From Saccharopolyspora hordei (GTDB taxonomy: Bacteria; Actinomycetota; Actinomycetes; Mycobacteriales; Pseudonocardiaceae), in the NCBI RefSeq assembly GCF_013410345.1, contig NZ_JACCFJ010000001.1, positions 372,001-436,000 of the forward strand: a stretch of 64,000 nt of DNA, given 5' to 3'. This document shows positions 1-9,475 of this stretch, one piece after another (position 1 is the first letter of the stretch; each line of letters starts with the position of its first letter). The notes below the pieces were generated by a model. That model saw nothing but the letters and a program-made list of their open reading frames with translations, was not told where the DNA came from and ran no database searches. The position numbers were made by a program, and so were the translations under genes.

Positions 1-597
1 CGGCACCGCGTTGAACTGCAGGCGGTGGGTGGACTCGTGCAGGCACACCCACATCGCGAAGTCCTCGGCGGGCACGCCCAGGGAGCGCTGCGCCGCGACG
101 ATGTTCGGCGCCACCAGCAGCAGGCGACCGCGCTGGCCGGCGACCCCGGAGTCGCCGTACGGGTCGAACTGGCCCAGCACCTTGCCCCCGAGGTAGGCGA
201 GCACGAGCCCGGCCTGCACCCCGGCGCCGCGCGCGGTGAGCCCGCCGAAGAGGTCGTCGACGCGCTGCGTCCGGGCGTCCGCCGAGGTCAGCGCGGCCTC
301 GGTCAGGGCAGCGAGGCCGTCGGCCGCGCCGCGCACCCAGGACGGCCGGTCCACGACGTCGCCCGCGATGATCGGCAGGTCCTGGCCGAGGCCGGTGAGC
401 TCTCGGACGTGGGTCTCGGCTTCGACGCTGAACTGCCGCAGGGCGCGGACCGCCTGCTCGGCCTCGGCGCGTGGCACGTCGGGACCCGGCTTCATCAGCC
501 GGACGGCGGTGGCGACGGCGATGTTCCAGTCCAGCGCCCGATGCTCCCCGGCCGTGCCCCGGACCGGGGCCGGCAGGGTGGAAGGTCGGGCGTTCAC
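1..597 (-). CDS. DUF2342-type zinc-dependent metalloprotease, 3' end missing
   Basis: The first 199 residues of the product are in the window; the C-terminus lies beyond its left edge. The zinc-protease signature HESTHRLQF (HExxH) is the last recognisable feature before the edge, preceded by a long helical, motif-poor region. This architecture matches the actinobacterial DUF2342 family, sometimes labelled F420-biosynthesis-associated or putative hydrolase; its substrate is not established. The GTG start at 597 follows the dacB stop by about 60 bases on the same strand, so the two may be cotranscribed. In M. tuberculosis the homologue (Rv3626c, from memory) also lies directly downstream of dacB. 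Family assignment is solid; function is inferred. Confidence 0.85.
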   Translation of the reverse strand, partial: MNARPSTLPAPVRGTAGEHRALDWNIAVATAVRLMKPGPDVPRAEAEQAVRALRQFSVEAETHVRELTGLGQDLPIIAGDVVDRPSWVRGAADGLAALTEAALTSADARTQRVDDLFGGLTARGAGVQAGLVLAYLGGKVLGQFDPYGDSGVAGQRGRLLLVAPNIVAAQRSLGVPAEDFAMWVCLHESTHRLQFNAVP

Positions 598-655
598 ACG
601 AACGACCGTACCCGCTGCCCCCCGCCCTGTCTCTGCGCTCGTCCCGCTGGACCGG

Positions 656-3600
656 TCAGCGGCAGCCGCAGCCGCGCAGGGCTTCGGTGACCGCGTCCAG
701 CGCCTTGCGGCCCTCCTCCGCCGAGCTCGGGCCGTTCGACATCAGCGCGAACACCAGCAACCGGCCGTCCTTCGTCACGACCGTGCCCGCGAGGCTGTTG
801 ACGCCGTCCAGGGTGCCGGTCTTGGCCCGGACCCAGCCGCGGCCCGCGTTGTCGTCGTAGCGGTCCTGCAGGCTGCCGGTCCCGCCGGCCACCGGCAGGC
901 CGGTGAGCAGCCCGCGCAGCTTGGCCGCGTCCGGCTCCAGCCCGCCCTCCGGGCTGGCCGGGGTGGAGCCCTTGCTCAGCAGCTGGGCGAGCAGCTTCGG
1001 GGTGGCCCGGTCGTCCACGGACAACCCGCTGCCGTCGGACATGGTGGTCCCGGTGAGGTCGAAGCCGTGCTTGGCCAGCACGCCGCGGACCGCCTTCCAC
1101 GACCCCGCGAAGGACGGGTCCCCGCCGGTGGCGATGGCGACCTCGCGCGCGAGGACCTCGGCGAGCATGTTGTCCGAGTGCAGCATCGCGGTGTCCACCA
1201 TCTGCTGCACCGTCGGCCCCTGGACCTGGCCCAGCACCTGCGCGCCCGGCGGCGCGGTGCCCTTCGAGACGTGCGTGGCGCCGAGCCCGGCGGCGAGCCG
1301 CTGCGCGGCCTGCAGCGCCGGTTCGGTGGTCCGCGGGCTGTAGTCGACCTTCGGGTCGTTCCGGCCGCCGTTGAGCATGACCGGCTCCATCGGCGCCATC
1401 ATCCCGGCGCCGACGTCCGACGGCAGCCAGCCCGGCGCGAGGGTCGGCCCGGTGTACCGGCTGGTGTCGACCTGCACCGAGGTGACGGTCCCGCCGGTCG
1501 CGGCCCGCACCTGGGCGACCAGGTCGTCGAACCGGGCGGCCCCCGGGTACACCGACTCCTCGCCGGGCGGCAGCGTGGACAGCGTCACGTCGCCGCCACC
1601 GACCAGGACCACGCTGCCCGGCTCGCGACCGCGCACCACCTTGGTGGTCAGCCGGTGGTCGTGGTCGAGCACCAGCAGCGCGGCGCTCATCGCGAGCAGC
1701 TTGCCGGTCGAGGCCGGGACCAGCGGTTGCGTGGCGCCCTGCTCCCACAGCACCTCGCCGGTCCGCGGGTCCTGCACGATCCCGGCGAGGGTGCCCAGCG
1801 CGGGGTTGCTGAGCGGCCCGGCGAGGGCCGCGTCGAGCCCGGCCCGGGTGGGTTGCGGCGCGTTCGGGGCCAGCGGCTTGATCGCCGGGGTGAGCCGGAC
1901 GGGCGGCGGCGGGTCGGCGACCTGCGCCTGCACGATCGCGTCGACCAGCTTCGGCCCGAGGCCGATGCCCGCGCCGAGCAGCACCACGACCACCGCCGCG
2001 AGCGCGACGAGCGACGTGCGGCTGCGCTTCGGCGGCGCGGGCCGGTCGGTGCCCGGCGGGATGTGCTGCGGCTCCGCCCGCTCCGGGGCGGCGAACCGCC
2101 CCGGTGGGGCGCCGGCCGGCTCGATGCGCTGGGGCTGCGCCCGCGTCGTGGTGAGCCCGGCGAAGTCCTCCGGGGAGGCGGTGGGCGGGCCGGAGCGCCG
2201 CGGCGGCGCGCCCTGGTCCGCCGGAGTGCCCAGCCCGGCGAAGTCGGCCGGGGACGCGGCGGGCGGGGGCGCGTCCTGGCCCGTCGGGGACGCCGGCGGA
2301 GCGCCCAGCCCCGCGAAGTCCGCCGGAGCGGCCGGGGCGGTCATCCCCACGAAGTCGGCGGCGGTCGCCGGGCGCGGGCCGTCGAAGTCCGGGCGCGCGA
2401 ACTGCTGGGTCTCCTCGGCGGGCTCGGTCGGCGGCACCACCGGGATCTGCTGCGTCGCCGGCCCCGAGTCGGTGTCCGGTCCGGAGCCGGTGGCGGCCCG
2501 GAGCTCGGAGAGGTCGATCCGGGTGGTCTTCTCGACCTCCTCCTCAGCAGGCACCTCCTGCCGGGTGGCCTCGACCGCCTGCTCCGCGGGGTCCGCCGGG
2601 ATCCGCGGGATCTGCTGGGTGGCGTCGATCCGCTGCTCCGGCAGCACGGCACCGTCGCCCGCCGGCGGCACGTCGGTGATCGGCCGGAACTGCTGCGTCT
2701 GCTCCACCGCGGTCGGCGGCGGAGCCACCTGCCCCTCGGGCGCGGACGGCTGCGCACCGGCGGTCTCCGGCGCGTCCTCGGCTGCCGGGGCACCACCGTC
2801 GTCCGCGCGCTCGGCGGCGGGCTCCTCAGCCGCGGTCGGCTCGGCGGCGGTCGGCTCGGTCGAGGTGGGCTCGGCAGCGGGCGCCGGCTCCGCCGAGGTG
2901 GGCTTCTCAGCCGGGGTCGACTCCGCTGCGGTTCGCTCCGGGGTGGGCTCCCCCGCGGCCCGCTCGGCCGGAGTCGGCGCGGCCGGTGCTGGCTCCCCCT
3001 CGGCGGTCGGCTCCGCCTCGGCCGCCTCAGTGGGGGTCGGCTCAGCGGGGGCCGACTCGACCGAGCTGGACTCGGCCGAGGCCTGCTCCTCCGCGGCGGG
3101 AGCCGTCTCGCCCTCGGCCGGCGTCGGCTCGGTCCTGATGGGCTTGGTCGGTGCTGCCTCACCCTTGGCCGGCTCGGCTGGGGTCGGCCGCGCCTCGACC
3201 GGCTCGGTCGCCGCCGACTCAGCCGCAGTCCGCTCGGCCGGAGCGGACTCGGGCTGGGTGGGTCCAGCCTGCGCCGACTCAGCCGGAGCCGGCCCGGCCT
3301 GGCTCGGCTCGACCTGGGGCGGCTCGGTCGGTGCCTCACCCGGTCCGGCTGGAGCCTCGGCCTGGGCCGCTCCGGCCGGAGCTGACCGCCCCTCGACCGA
3401 GGACGGATCCTCCTCGACCTGGGGCGACTCGGCCGAGGCTCGCTCGACCTGGGGCGACTCAGCCGGGCTCGGCTCGGCGGACGGCTGCGGCGCGGGCTGC
3501 TCGCCGCTCGGCGCCGCCTGCTCCTCCGGCGCGGCCGCTCCGGCCGGGGTCTCCTGCTCAGCGGCGTCGGCAGCGCTCGACTCCGGCGCAGCCTGCTGCT

Positions 3601-5590
3601 CCTCGGAAGCGCTGGGAGCAGGGGCCTGCTCAGCGGGTCCCGCTTCCGCCGACCGATCCGCCTCGTCGGCGGCCTGCGCAGCTGCACTGGCAGGCGCGGC
3701 GGAGGGCTCGTCCTCGCCCTCCGAGCTGTCGGAGGCCCGCTCGGCTCCGACCTGTCCGTCGCCGTGGTCGTCGCCCTGCGCCGGAGCCTGGTCGCGGTCC
3801 TGCTCCGCACCGGCGGCCTGGTCCTGCGCTGCTCCGGAGGCCCGGTCCTCGGCGGCCCCCTCCTCGTCGGCCCGGGTCAGGCGCTGCTGCGCAGCAGGGT
3901 CGCGGTCGACGGTGCCCCGTGCGGACGCCCCGGTCTCCGCAGCCTCCGCGGGCGCGCTGGGCGTCCCGCCTCCGGAGCTCTCCGCCCCGTCCCGCTCGAC
4001 CGAGCCTCCCGAGGCCGCAGACCCGTCGGCTCGCGCACCAGCGGCGTCACCGTCCTGCGCGGCGGCAGCCGCACCGCCGCCACCAGCGACGGCAGCACCT
4101 CCGCCCTGGTCACCCGGGGCTTCCCCAGCCCCGGCCTGCGGCTGCGCGCCAGGGCCACCGCTGGTGCCAGCCGCGCGCTCCCCGACAGGCTCGCTCGACG
4201 GGGCCTCCGTCCCGGAGCGAGCCGGGGCCTGGTCTCCAGAGCCGGAGCCGCTGCCCGCCCCAGCCTCGCGCTCGTCGGCCTGGCTGCTCGACGCAGCCTC
4301 GGCCCCGGAGGCAGCCTGCGCCTGCGCGCCGGAACCGGCGTCACCGCTGGTGCCAGTCGGGCGCTCCTCGGCCTGGCCGCTCGACGCAGCCTCGGCTCCG
4401 GCCCGTGCCTGCGCGCCGGAGCGGGAGTCGCCGCCGGCCCCAGCCGCGCGCTCTCCTCCCTGACCAGCGGCGGTCTCGGGCTCGGACGCGGCCTGCGCCT
4501 GCCCGTCGGAACGGGAGTCGCTGCCGGCCGCAGCCGCGCGCTCCGCTCCCTGGTCGTCCGATCCGGCTTCGCTGCTCGACCCGGCCGCGTGACCTCCGGC
4601 CTGACCTTCGTCCGCCGACGCGGTGTCGGGCTCGTTCGCGGCGGCCGCCTGCTCGGTGTCCGAGGTCGTCCGCTGGTCCTCCTGGCTGCCGCTGCTCGCG
4701 GACGTCGAGGGTTCGCCCTGGTCGGCAGCACTGTCGGCGGCCTCGCCTGCCGCCGCGCCACCGTCCTGCGCGGACTCCGGCGCAGCGCTCTCCGCCGGGT
4801 CGGCAGTGCCGTCTGCGGTCCCGCTCCCAGCAGCCGCCGGAGCGCTGCCGCCCTCCGCTGCTGAGCCGCCGTCGTTGGTGCCCGCCGCAGCCGAGGCCTC
4901 GGCTGCGCGTGCGTCCACCTCGGCCGCGCCGGCCTCCGTCGACGCGGAGTCCCGGGCCGCAGTGCCCGCACCGGAAGCCGGGCCCCCAGCGGCCTTCTTG
5001 GCCGGGGCCGAGCTCCCCTCGGCCGCGACCGCACCTCCAGCGGAGCTCTCGGCCGGGTCCTCCCCAGCACTCCCGGCCGGGGGTGTCTCCGCGGCACCGT
5101 CCTCGGCCGGGGCCGAGCCGGCGGCCTCGCCGACTTCGGACGACACGGCGTCGGCCCCCGCCTGACCGTCCCCGGCCGGGGCCGAGTCCTGCACCAGGCT
5201 GCCCGCGACGCGCTTCGAGGCGCTGGCGCCGCTGCCCTGCTCCGCGCGGTCGGCGGTCTGCGACCGGGCCGTCTCCGCGTCCCCGGCGCCGTCGCTGTGC
5301 GCCTCCGGGTCGCGCAGCGCGCCCGACACGCGCTTCGTCACCGAGCCCGTGCGCGCGGTCCCCGCGCCGTCGACCGCACCGGGCTGCGCAGCGCTGTCCT
5401 CCGTCGCTGCGTCGGCGTCCGCGGTGCGGTCGGTCTCGGGTGGGGTGGCGTCCGATGCCTCCGGGGCGGGGGCGTCCGCAGGCCGGTTCGGTGCCGACGC
5501 AGCGGTCCGGCTGGCGCTCTCGCTGTCCGGCGACACCGCCCGAGCGCCGGTTTCGACCACCTCACCCCGGTTGTTCTGGGGTTCGGGCAC
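656..5590 (-). CDS. dacB: D-alanyl-D-alanine carboxypeptidase (PBP4/peptidase S13) with a giant disordered N-terminal arm
   Basis: The product is a membrane-anchored penicillin-binding protein that trims or cleaves peptidoglycan stem peptides outside the cell. The catalytic domain is C-terminal (about residues 1240-1644) with STGK (Ser1294, Lys1297), SDN (1472-1474) and KTG (Lys1590). One membrane helix lies at about 1192-1214. The preceding 1190 residues would be cytoplasmic: low-complexity, rich in Ala, Glu, Pro, Ser and Gly, and acidic. They contain about five tandem 30-residue repeats that start with Glu-Arg (near 347-495), TQQI/TQQF motifs (near 964-1065) and four ADFxGL motifs (near 1078-1147). 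Typical homologues have roughly 450-500 residues. The GTG at 5590 is preceded by a strong GAGGAGGAG site, and the frame stays open throughout, which supports the long form. It is divergent from ppa. Confidence 0.9.
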   Translation of the reverse strand: MPEPQNNRGEVVETGARAVSPDSESASRTAASAPNRPADAPAPEASDATPPETDRTADADAATEDSAAQPGAVDGAGTARTGSVTKRVSGALRDPEAHSDGAGDAETARSQTADRAEQGSGASASKRVAGSLVQDSAPAGDGQAGADAVSSEVGEAAGSAPAEDGAAETPPAGSAGEDPAESSAGGAVAAEGSSAPAKKAAGGPASGAGTAARDSASTEAGAAEVDARAAEASAAAGTNDGGSAAEGGSAPAAAGSGTADGTADPAESAAPESAQDGGAAAGEAADSAADQGEPSTSASSGSQEDQRTTSDTEQAAAANEPDTASADEGQAGGHAAGSSSEAGSDDQGAERAAAAGSDSRSDGQAQAASEPETAAGQGGERAAGAGGDSRSGAQARAGAEAASSGQAEERPTGTSGDAGSGAQAQAASGAEAASSSQADEREAGAGSGSGSGDQAPARSGTEAPSSEPVGERAAGTSGGPGAQPQAGAGEAPGDQGGGAAVAGGGGAAAAAQDGDAAGARADGSAASGGSVERDGAESSGGGTPSAPAEAAETGASARGTVDRDPAAQQRLTRADEEGAAEDRASGAAQDQAAGAEQDRDQAPAQGDDHGDGQVGAERASDSSEGEDEPSAAPASAAAQAADEADRSAEAGPAEQAPAPSASEEQQAAPESSAADAAEQETPAGAAAPEEQAAPSGEQPAPQPSAEPSPAESPQVERASAESPQVEEDPSSVEGRSAPAGAAQAEAPAGPGEAPTEPPQVEPSQAGPAPAESAQAGPTQPESAPAERTAAESAATEPVEARPTPAEPAKGEAAPTKPIRTEPTPAEGETAPAAEEQASAESSSVESAPAEPTPTEAAEAEPTAEGEPAPAAPTPAERAAGEPTPERTAAESTPAEKPTSAEPAPAAEPTSTEPTAAEPTAAEEPAAERADDGGAPAAEDAPETAGAQPSAPEGQVAPPPTAVEQTQQFRPITDVPPAGDGAVLPEQRIDATQQIPRIPADPAEQAVEATRQEVPAEEEVEKTTRIDLSELRAATGSGPDTDSGPATQQIPVVPPTEPAEETQQFARPDFDGPRPATAADFVGMTAPAAPADFAGLGAPPASPTGQDAPPPAASPADFAGLGTPADQGAPPRRSGPPTASPEDFAGLTTTRAQPQRIEPAGAPPGRFAAPERAEPQHIPPGTDRPAPPKRSRTSLVALAAVVVVLLGAGIGLGPKLVDAIVQAQVADPPPPVRLTPAIKPLAPNAPQPTRAGLDAALAGPLSNPALGTLAGIVQDPRTGEVLWEQGATQPLVPASTGKLLAMSAALLVLDHDHRLTTKVVRGREPGSVVLVGGGDVTLSTLPPGEESVYPGAARFDDLVAQVRAATGGTVTSVQVDTSRYTGPTLAPGWLPSDVGAGMMAPMEPVMLNGGRNDPKVDYSPRTTEPALQAAQRLAAGLGATHVSKGTAPPGAQVLGQVQGPTVQQMVDTAMLHSDNMLAEVLAREVAIATGGDPSFAGSWKAVRGVLAKHGFDLTGTTMSDGSGLSVDDRATPKLLAQLLSKGSTPASPEGGLEPDAAKLRGLLTGLPVAGGTGSLQDRYDDNAGRGWVRAKTGTLDGVNSLAGTVVTKDGRLLVFALMSNGPSSAEEGRKALDAVTEALRGCGCR

Positions 5591-5736
5591 GTGCTCCTCC
5601 TCGACAGATCGCCAGCCTGCCAGATTGCGAGCTCCCGCACTGCGGTGGGGCTCGGTGCGCTGCCGTGGTCCACACTAGACGTGGCCGCGCGCCGGAGCGG
5701 GCGGCTGCATCCGACGCAAGACGAGTGAGGAACCGC

Positions 5737-6225
5737 GTGGACTTCGACGTCACGATCGAGATCCCCAAGGGGAACCGGAACAAGTACGAGGTGGACCACG
5801 AGACGGGGCGCATCCGTCTCGACCGGACGCTGTTCACCGCCACCCAGTACCCGGCCGACTACGGGTTCATCGAGGACACCCTCGGCGAGGACGGCGACCC
5901 GTTGGACGCGCTGGTGCTGGTCCAGGAGCCGACCTTCCCCGGCTGCCTGATCAAGTCGCGGGCCATCGGCATGTTCCGGATGCGGGACGAGAAGGGCGGC
6001 GACGACAAGGTCATCTGCGTGCCCTCGGACGACCCGCGGCAGGAGCACCTGCGCGACATCCACCACCTCGCCGAGTTCTACAAGCTCGAGATCCAGCACT
6101 TCTTCGAGGTGTACAAGGACTTGGAGCCCGGCAAGAGCGTGGAGGGTGCGACGTGGGTCGGCCGCACCGAGGCCGAAGCGGAGATCGAGCGCTCGTACCA
6201 GCGGGCCAAGGAGCAGGGCCACTGA
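5737..6225 (+). CDS. ppa: Inorganic pyrophosphatase (soluble, family I)
   Basis: This enzyme hydrolyses pyrophosphate to two phosphates in the cytoplasm, which drives biosynthetic reactions forward. The 162-residue product is the usual length for family I and shows the conserved active-site blocks: YPADYGFI, the acidic cluster [12 protein letters not shown], and YKDLEPGK near the C-terminus. The GTG at 5737 is chosen because homologues begin with the same short V(D)[10 protein letters not shown] segment; the open frame extends far upstream only because it runs antisense to dacB. A GAGG lies just upstream. It is transcribed divergently from dacB, as I recall for Rv3628 and Rv3627c. A second, membrane-bound pyrophosphatase is encoded at 22-24 kb. 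Confidence 0.97.
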   Translation: MDFDVTIEIPKGNRNKYEVDHETGRIRLDRTLFTATQYPADYGFIEDTLGEDGDPLDALVLVQEPTFPGCLIKSRAIGMFRMRDEKGGDDKVICVPSDDPRQEHLRDIHHLAEFYKLEIQHFFEVYKDLEPGKSVEGATWVGRTEAEAEIERSYQRAKEQGH

Positions 6226-6243
6226 CGCCCAGCACCGAGAGCG

Positions 6244-6274
6244 AGCCCTCCCCGCGACCGCGCGAGGGAGGGCT
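6244..6274 (+). terminator. Rho-independent-type terminator of ppa
   Basis: A 9-bp perfect stem (AGCCCTCCC at 6244-6252 with GGGAGGGCT at 6266-6274) begins 18 bases after the ppa stop and is followed by a T-containing stretch, TTGTCTT. Confidence 0.8.
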
Positions 6275-6288
6275 TTGTCTTCCCCCAG

Positions 6289-6349
6289 CGCCCAGTTGTC
6301 CACAGACTTGGGGACAACTGGGCGTTCCTGTGGACAACCCTGTGGACAG
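6289..6349. promoter_or_regulatory. Cluster of DnaA-box-like 9-mers inside an inverted repeat
   Basis: Two sites match the actinobacterial DnaA box TTGTCCACA exactly: 6296-6304 on + and 6329-6337 on -. Two more differ by one base: 6309-6317 on - and 6341-6349 on -. The first and second sites lie within a 13-bp perfect inverted repeat (arms 6289-6301 and 6312-6324, 10-base loop). The cluster sits between the ppa terminator and the convergent MFS gene, so it is not a promoter of either gene. It could titrate DnaA or act as a DnaA-responsive element; a simple hairpin terminator is the alternative. Confidence 0.5.
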
Positions 6350-6498
6350 CACCACGGGCCGGTGGGTGCGCGGCAGCGGCTGGACCACCGCCGCGCCCCA
6401 CCCACGCCCGGCCGGCGGACGACAGCTCCTGGACCGCCGCTGGTGCCGAGAGTCCTGCCTGCGACCGGGTGCGCCCCGGGTGACGCGCCTGCCCCGGG

Positions 6499-8112
6499 TC
6501 AGTCGAGGCGGACGTTGCGGAGCAGCCAGGTCAGCGCGAAGGCGACCACCATCACGCAGCCCCCGGTGATGAACACGGTGCTCATCGAGTCCGCGAAGCC
6601 CTCCAGGACCGGGTGGGCCAGGCGCGGGTCCAGGTGGTGCAGGAACGACGTGTCGTTGAGGTCCATCGGCTGCCCGTCGCGCACCGCCTCCAGGTAGGGC
6701 CGGGTCACCGGGTCGTTGCGCACCGCCGGGTCCTTGAGCGCCGCGAGGAACTCCGGCGAGGACGCCGCCGCGCGCATCGCGGTCCCGATGTTGTCGCCGA
6801 CCGTGCTGAACAGGATGGACAGCAGGGTCGCCGCGCCCACCGTGCCGCCGGTCTGCCGGAACAGGTTCACCGACCCGGTCGCCACGCCCAGGTCGCCCTG
6901 GGAGGCGTCGGTCTGCACCACCAGGGTCAGGGTCTGCATGAGCATGCCGAGGCCGGCGCCCATCACGAACGTGATCAGCCCCAGCGTGACCAGCGAGCTG
7001 TCCACCCCGATCCGGCTCAGCAGGAACAGCGAGACCGCCATCAGCGCCGTGCCGATGATGGGGAACGGCTTCAGCCGACCGGTGCGGGCGACCACCTTGC
7101 CCACCATGCCGCTGGTCGAGCCGATCCCGAGGGACATCGGCAGCAGCATCAGGCCCGCCTGCGTCGGGTCCAGGCCCTTGACGATCTGCAGGTACAGCGG
7201 CACGGTCGTCAGCCCGCCGAACATGCCGATGCCGACCAGGAAGTTGAGCGTGTTGCCCAGCCGGAACGACGGCAGGCGGAACAGCCGCAGCGGCAGCAGC
7301 GCCTCCGCCCCCATCCGGCGCTCGGCGAGCAGGAACAGCACCAGGCCCAGTGCCCCGATGCCGTACATGGTCAGCGACAGCGTCGAGCCCCAGCCCCACT
7401 CGCGGCCCTGCTCGGCCACGGTCAGCAGCGGCACGAGCGTCACGACCAGCGCCGCCGCGCCCAGGTAGTCGACGCGGTGCTGCACCCGCTCGCTGACGAC
7501 GTTGAGCACCTTCGCCACGACGGCGACCGCGACCAGCCCGAACGGCAGGTTCACCAGGAACACCCAGCGCCAGCCGTCGACGCCCAGGAAGGTGTCCATG
7601 CCCGCGAACAGCCCGCCGATCACCGGGCCGATCACGCTGGCGATGCCGAACACCGCCATGAAGTAGCCCTGGTAGCGGCCGCGCTCCCGGGGCGGGACCA
7701 TGTCCGAGACGATCGTCAGGCCCAGCGACATCAGACCGCCGGCGCCGAGGCCCTGCACCGCGCGGAAGGCGGCGAGCTGGTAGATCGAGCCGGCCAGGCC
7801 GCACAGCAGCGACCCGGCCAGGAACAGCGAGATGGCGGTCAGGTACAGCGGTTTCCGGCCGTAGATGTCCGAGAGCTTGCCGTACAGCGGCGTCGAGATG
7901 GTCGACGTGATCAGGTACGCGGTGGTGATCCACGCCTGCGCGGTCTGCCCGTGCAGCTCGTCGGCGATGACCCGGATCGCGGAGCTGACGATGGTCTGGT
8001 CGAGGGCGCCCAGGAACAGCCCCATCAGGAGACCGACCAGCACGGTCATGATCTGGCGCTGGCTGAGCGCGGGCTCGTCTGCCCGCGTCGTCTGCACAGC
8101 CTCTTCCGACAT
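6499..8112 (-). CDS. MFS drug-exporter, DHA2 (14-TM EmrB/QacA) family
   Basis: The 537-residue product is a proton-coupled exporter of the DHA2 type, a family that moves drugs and other hydrophobic compounds out of the cell. After a short hydrophilic N-terminus it shows the first-helix signature FLGALDQTIVSSAI, motif A-like GKLSDIYGRKPLYL, the RAVQGLGAGG segment of helix 4, and many hydrophobic helices consistent with 14 spans. The ATG at 8112 is preceded by GAGGAG at good spacing. No regulator gene is adjacent. The substrate cannot be inferred from sequence alone. Confidence 0.93.
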   Translation of the reverse strand: MSEEAVQTTRADEPALSQRQIMTVLVGLLMGLFLGALDQTIVSSAIRVIADELHGQTAQAWITTAYLITSTISTPLYGKLSDIYGRKPLYLTAISLFLAGSLLCGLAGSIYQLAAFRAVQGLGAGGLMSLGLTIVSDMVPPRERGRYQGYFMAVFGIASVIGPVIGGLFAGMDTFLGVDGWRWVFLVNLPFGLVAVAVVAKVLNVVSERVQHRVDYLGAAALVVTLVPLLTVAEQGREWGWGSTLSLTMYGIGALGLVLFLLAERRMGAEALLPLRLFRLPSFRLGNTLNFLVGIGMFGGLTTVPLYLQIVKGLDPTQAGLMLLPMSLGIGSTSGMVGKVVARTGRLKPFPIIGTALMAVSLFLLSRIGVDSSLVTLGLITFVMGAGLGMLMQTLTLVVQTDASQGDLGVATGSVNLFRQTGGTVGAATLLSILFSTVGDNIGTAMRAAASSPEFLAALKDPAVRNDPVTRPYLEAVRDGQPMDLNDTSFLHHLDPRLAHPVLEGFADSMSTVFITGGCVMVVAFALTWLLRNVRLD

Positions 8113-8259
8113 TGCTTCTCCTCGCGTGGAGCTGGTGCACGAGCCCGGTGGTGCGCCGTTCTCCCCAGGAACCGTTGCAGCGGCGCAACTACTGCACGGG
8201 GACAACATCCATCCCTCGATCGGGCGGGGCAACGCGAGGGTGCTGTGCGCTGGGACACG

Positions 8260-8412
8260 TCATCGGCGCCGGTCAGGCCGCGGGCGCTGCTGGGCGAACC
8301 AGGCGAGCTCGGCCCGCGCGCGGGACACCGCCCGGCGCCGGAGCGCGTACCGCCGCACGCCGGGAGCGGCGAGCGCCGCACCGGTCACAGCGATGAGGAC
8401 CGACCACAGCAT
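8260..8412 (-). CDS. Small single-span membrane protein, 50 aa
   Basis: A 50-codon frame starts at ATG 8412, directly behind an excellent Shine-Dalgarno (GGAGGGAGGAG), and stops at 8260. The N-terminal 16 residues form a hydrophobic helix (MLWSVLIAVTGAALAAPG) and the rest is strongly basic and Arg-rich, so an inside-positive anchor is likely. It lies between the MFS exporter and a secreted protein, all on the same strand. I do not recognise a family. The strong RBS and the amphipathic design argue for a real gene; the short length keeps confidence moderate. Confidence 0.55.
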   Translation of the reverse strand: MLWSVLIAVTGAALAAPGVRRYALRRRAVSRARAELAWFAQQRPRPDRRR

Positions 8413-8553
8413 CACGTCTCCTCCCTCCGCGAGAGGGAGAGCACACGGCTACCCGGCCGATGATGTCCACCGGGAGCACTGCACCCGTTCGGCCCAGTGC
8501 GATCACCCGTCCAGCGCAGCAGTGGTGCACGCGTCCGACCCCCGGACACGAGG

Positions 8554-8581
8554 ATGGCCCCCGCGGTGTCACGGGGGCCAT
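8554..8581 (-). terminator. Hairpin terminator downstream of the secreted-protein gene
   Basis: ATGGCCCCC (8554-8562) pairs perfectly with GGGGGCCAT (8573-8581) across a 10-base loop, about 95 bases downstream of the stop of the 8677-9312 gene. No T-run follows. Confidence 0.5.
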
Positions 8582-8676
8582 CGAGCCTGTCGTTCGGGGG
8601 CGCTGCCGGCGAGCGCTGCGGGGCACCCTCGGGCGGGGTGCGGCGGAGGCGGACGGCGTGCGGTCCGCCGCGGGGA

Positions 8677-9312
8677 TCACCCGCCGAGCGGGCTGTGGGT
8701 GAGCAGGTCGTTGGCGGTGTCCAGCACGTCGGTCGGGGTCGCGGCCTCGCCGACAGGCAGGCCCTGGGTCAGGCCACCGGCCACGTCGGTGCTGCCGCCG
8801 GAGATGCCCAGCGGGCCATCGGTGCGGCCCAGCGTGGTGCTGTCGACGACGCCGTTGACCGTCTCGCCGACCAGGTCGACGTCGTGCGCGGGCAGGGTCG
8901 TGGGCTGGGGCTGCAGGTCGTCCAGGACCGGCGCGACACCGGTGGGCACCAGCTCCTCGGCGGCGTCCCCGGCGGCGGGCAGGACCTGCCCGACCGGGGC
9001 CACCTCGCGGACCACGCCGGTGGTGTCGACGTGCGTGCCGCCGACGGTGTCGAGCGCGTCGGTGGCGAGGCCGCTGACGCGGTCGCCGCTGCGACCGGTG
9101 AGGTGCTCCTCCAGCAGGACCACGTCGCCCACGGTCCGCTTCGCGGACTCCAGCGCGCCCGCTGCGTGGTACGCGGCCTGCGCGAGGGCGCTGTCCGCGG
9201 GCACATCGGTGGGCAGCTGCGGGGTCTCAGCGGCGTTCGCGGTGGCGGCGAAGCCGGCGGCACCGGCGCCGCCGACCAGCACAGCGGCCGCAGCCGTCAG
9301 GGTGCGCTTCAT
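8677..9312 (-). CDS. Secreted protein of unknown function
   Basis: The product has 211 residues. It begins with a Sec signal peptide (MKR, then an Ala/Val/Gly-rich core, and a likely cleavage after ATANAA near residue 28). The mature part is acidic, rich in Val, Thr, Asp and Gly, has no Cys and no enzymatic motif I recognise; it looks like a soluble extracytoplasmic helical or coil protein. A GAGAGGAG site precedes the ATG. The 5' region carries a 7-bp hairpin (9329-9349) just upstream of that site. Proteins of this composition occur in Pseudonocardiaceae, but I cannot give a function. Confidence 0.75.
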   Translation of the reverse strand: MKRTLTAAAAVLVGGAGAAGFAATANAAETPQLPTDVPADSALAQAAYHAAGALESAKRTVGDVVLLEEHLTGRSGDRVSGLATDALDTVGGTHVDTTGVVREVAPVGQVLPAAGDAAEELVPTGVAPVLDDLQPQPTTLPAHDVDLVGETVNGVVDSTTLGRTDGPLGISGGSTDVAGGLTQGLPVGEAATPTDVLDTANDLLTHSPLGG

Positions 9313-9475
9313 CGCAATGCTCCTCTCTGCACAGGCGGACTTCCTGTGCCGCGGCGGAGATTACGGAAGGATCACTCACCACTGTTCAGCGATCACCATG
9401 GTGGGAAATGTCGACGTTCAGTGACCGAATTCCGCGCCACGCCAATCACTTCCGGGCGACACGTCCCTCGCGCGA

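Noticed and set aside
236..4463. Long open frames of about 1000 codons on the plus strand across the dacB gene
   Set aside because: They run antisense to dacB, mirror its low-complexity composition, and have no ribosome site or recognisable domain. High GC removes stop codons in every frame.
3151..5736. A large N-terminal extension of ppa in the same frame
   Set aside because: The extension is an Arg/Pro-rich antisense reading of dacB. Family length and the conserved start point to GTG 5737.
8174..8189. GTTGC-N6-GCAAC inverted repeat upstream of the first MFS gene
   Set aside because: Arms of only five bases are expected often by chance and no regulator gene is adjacent.
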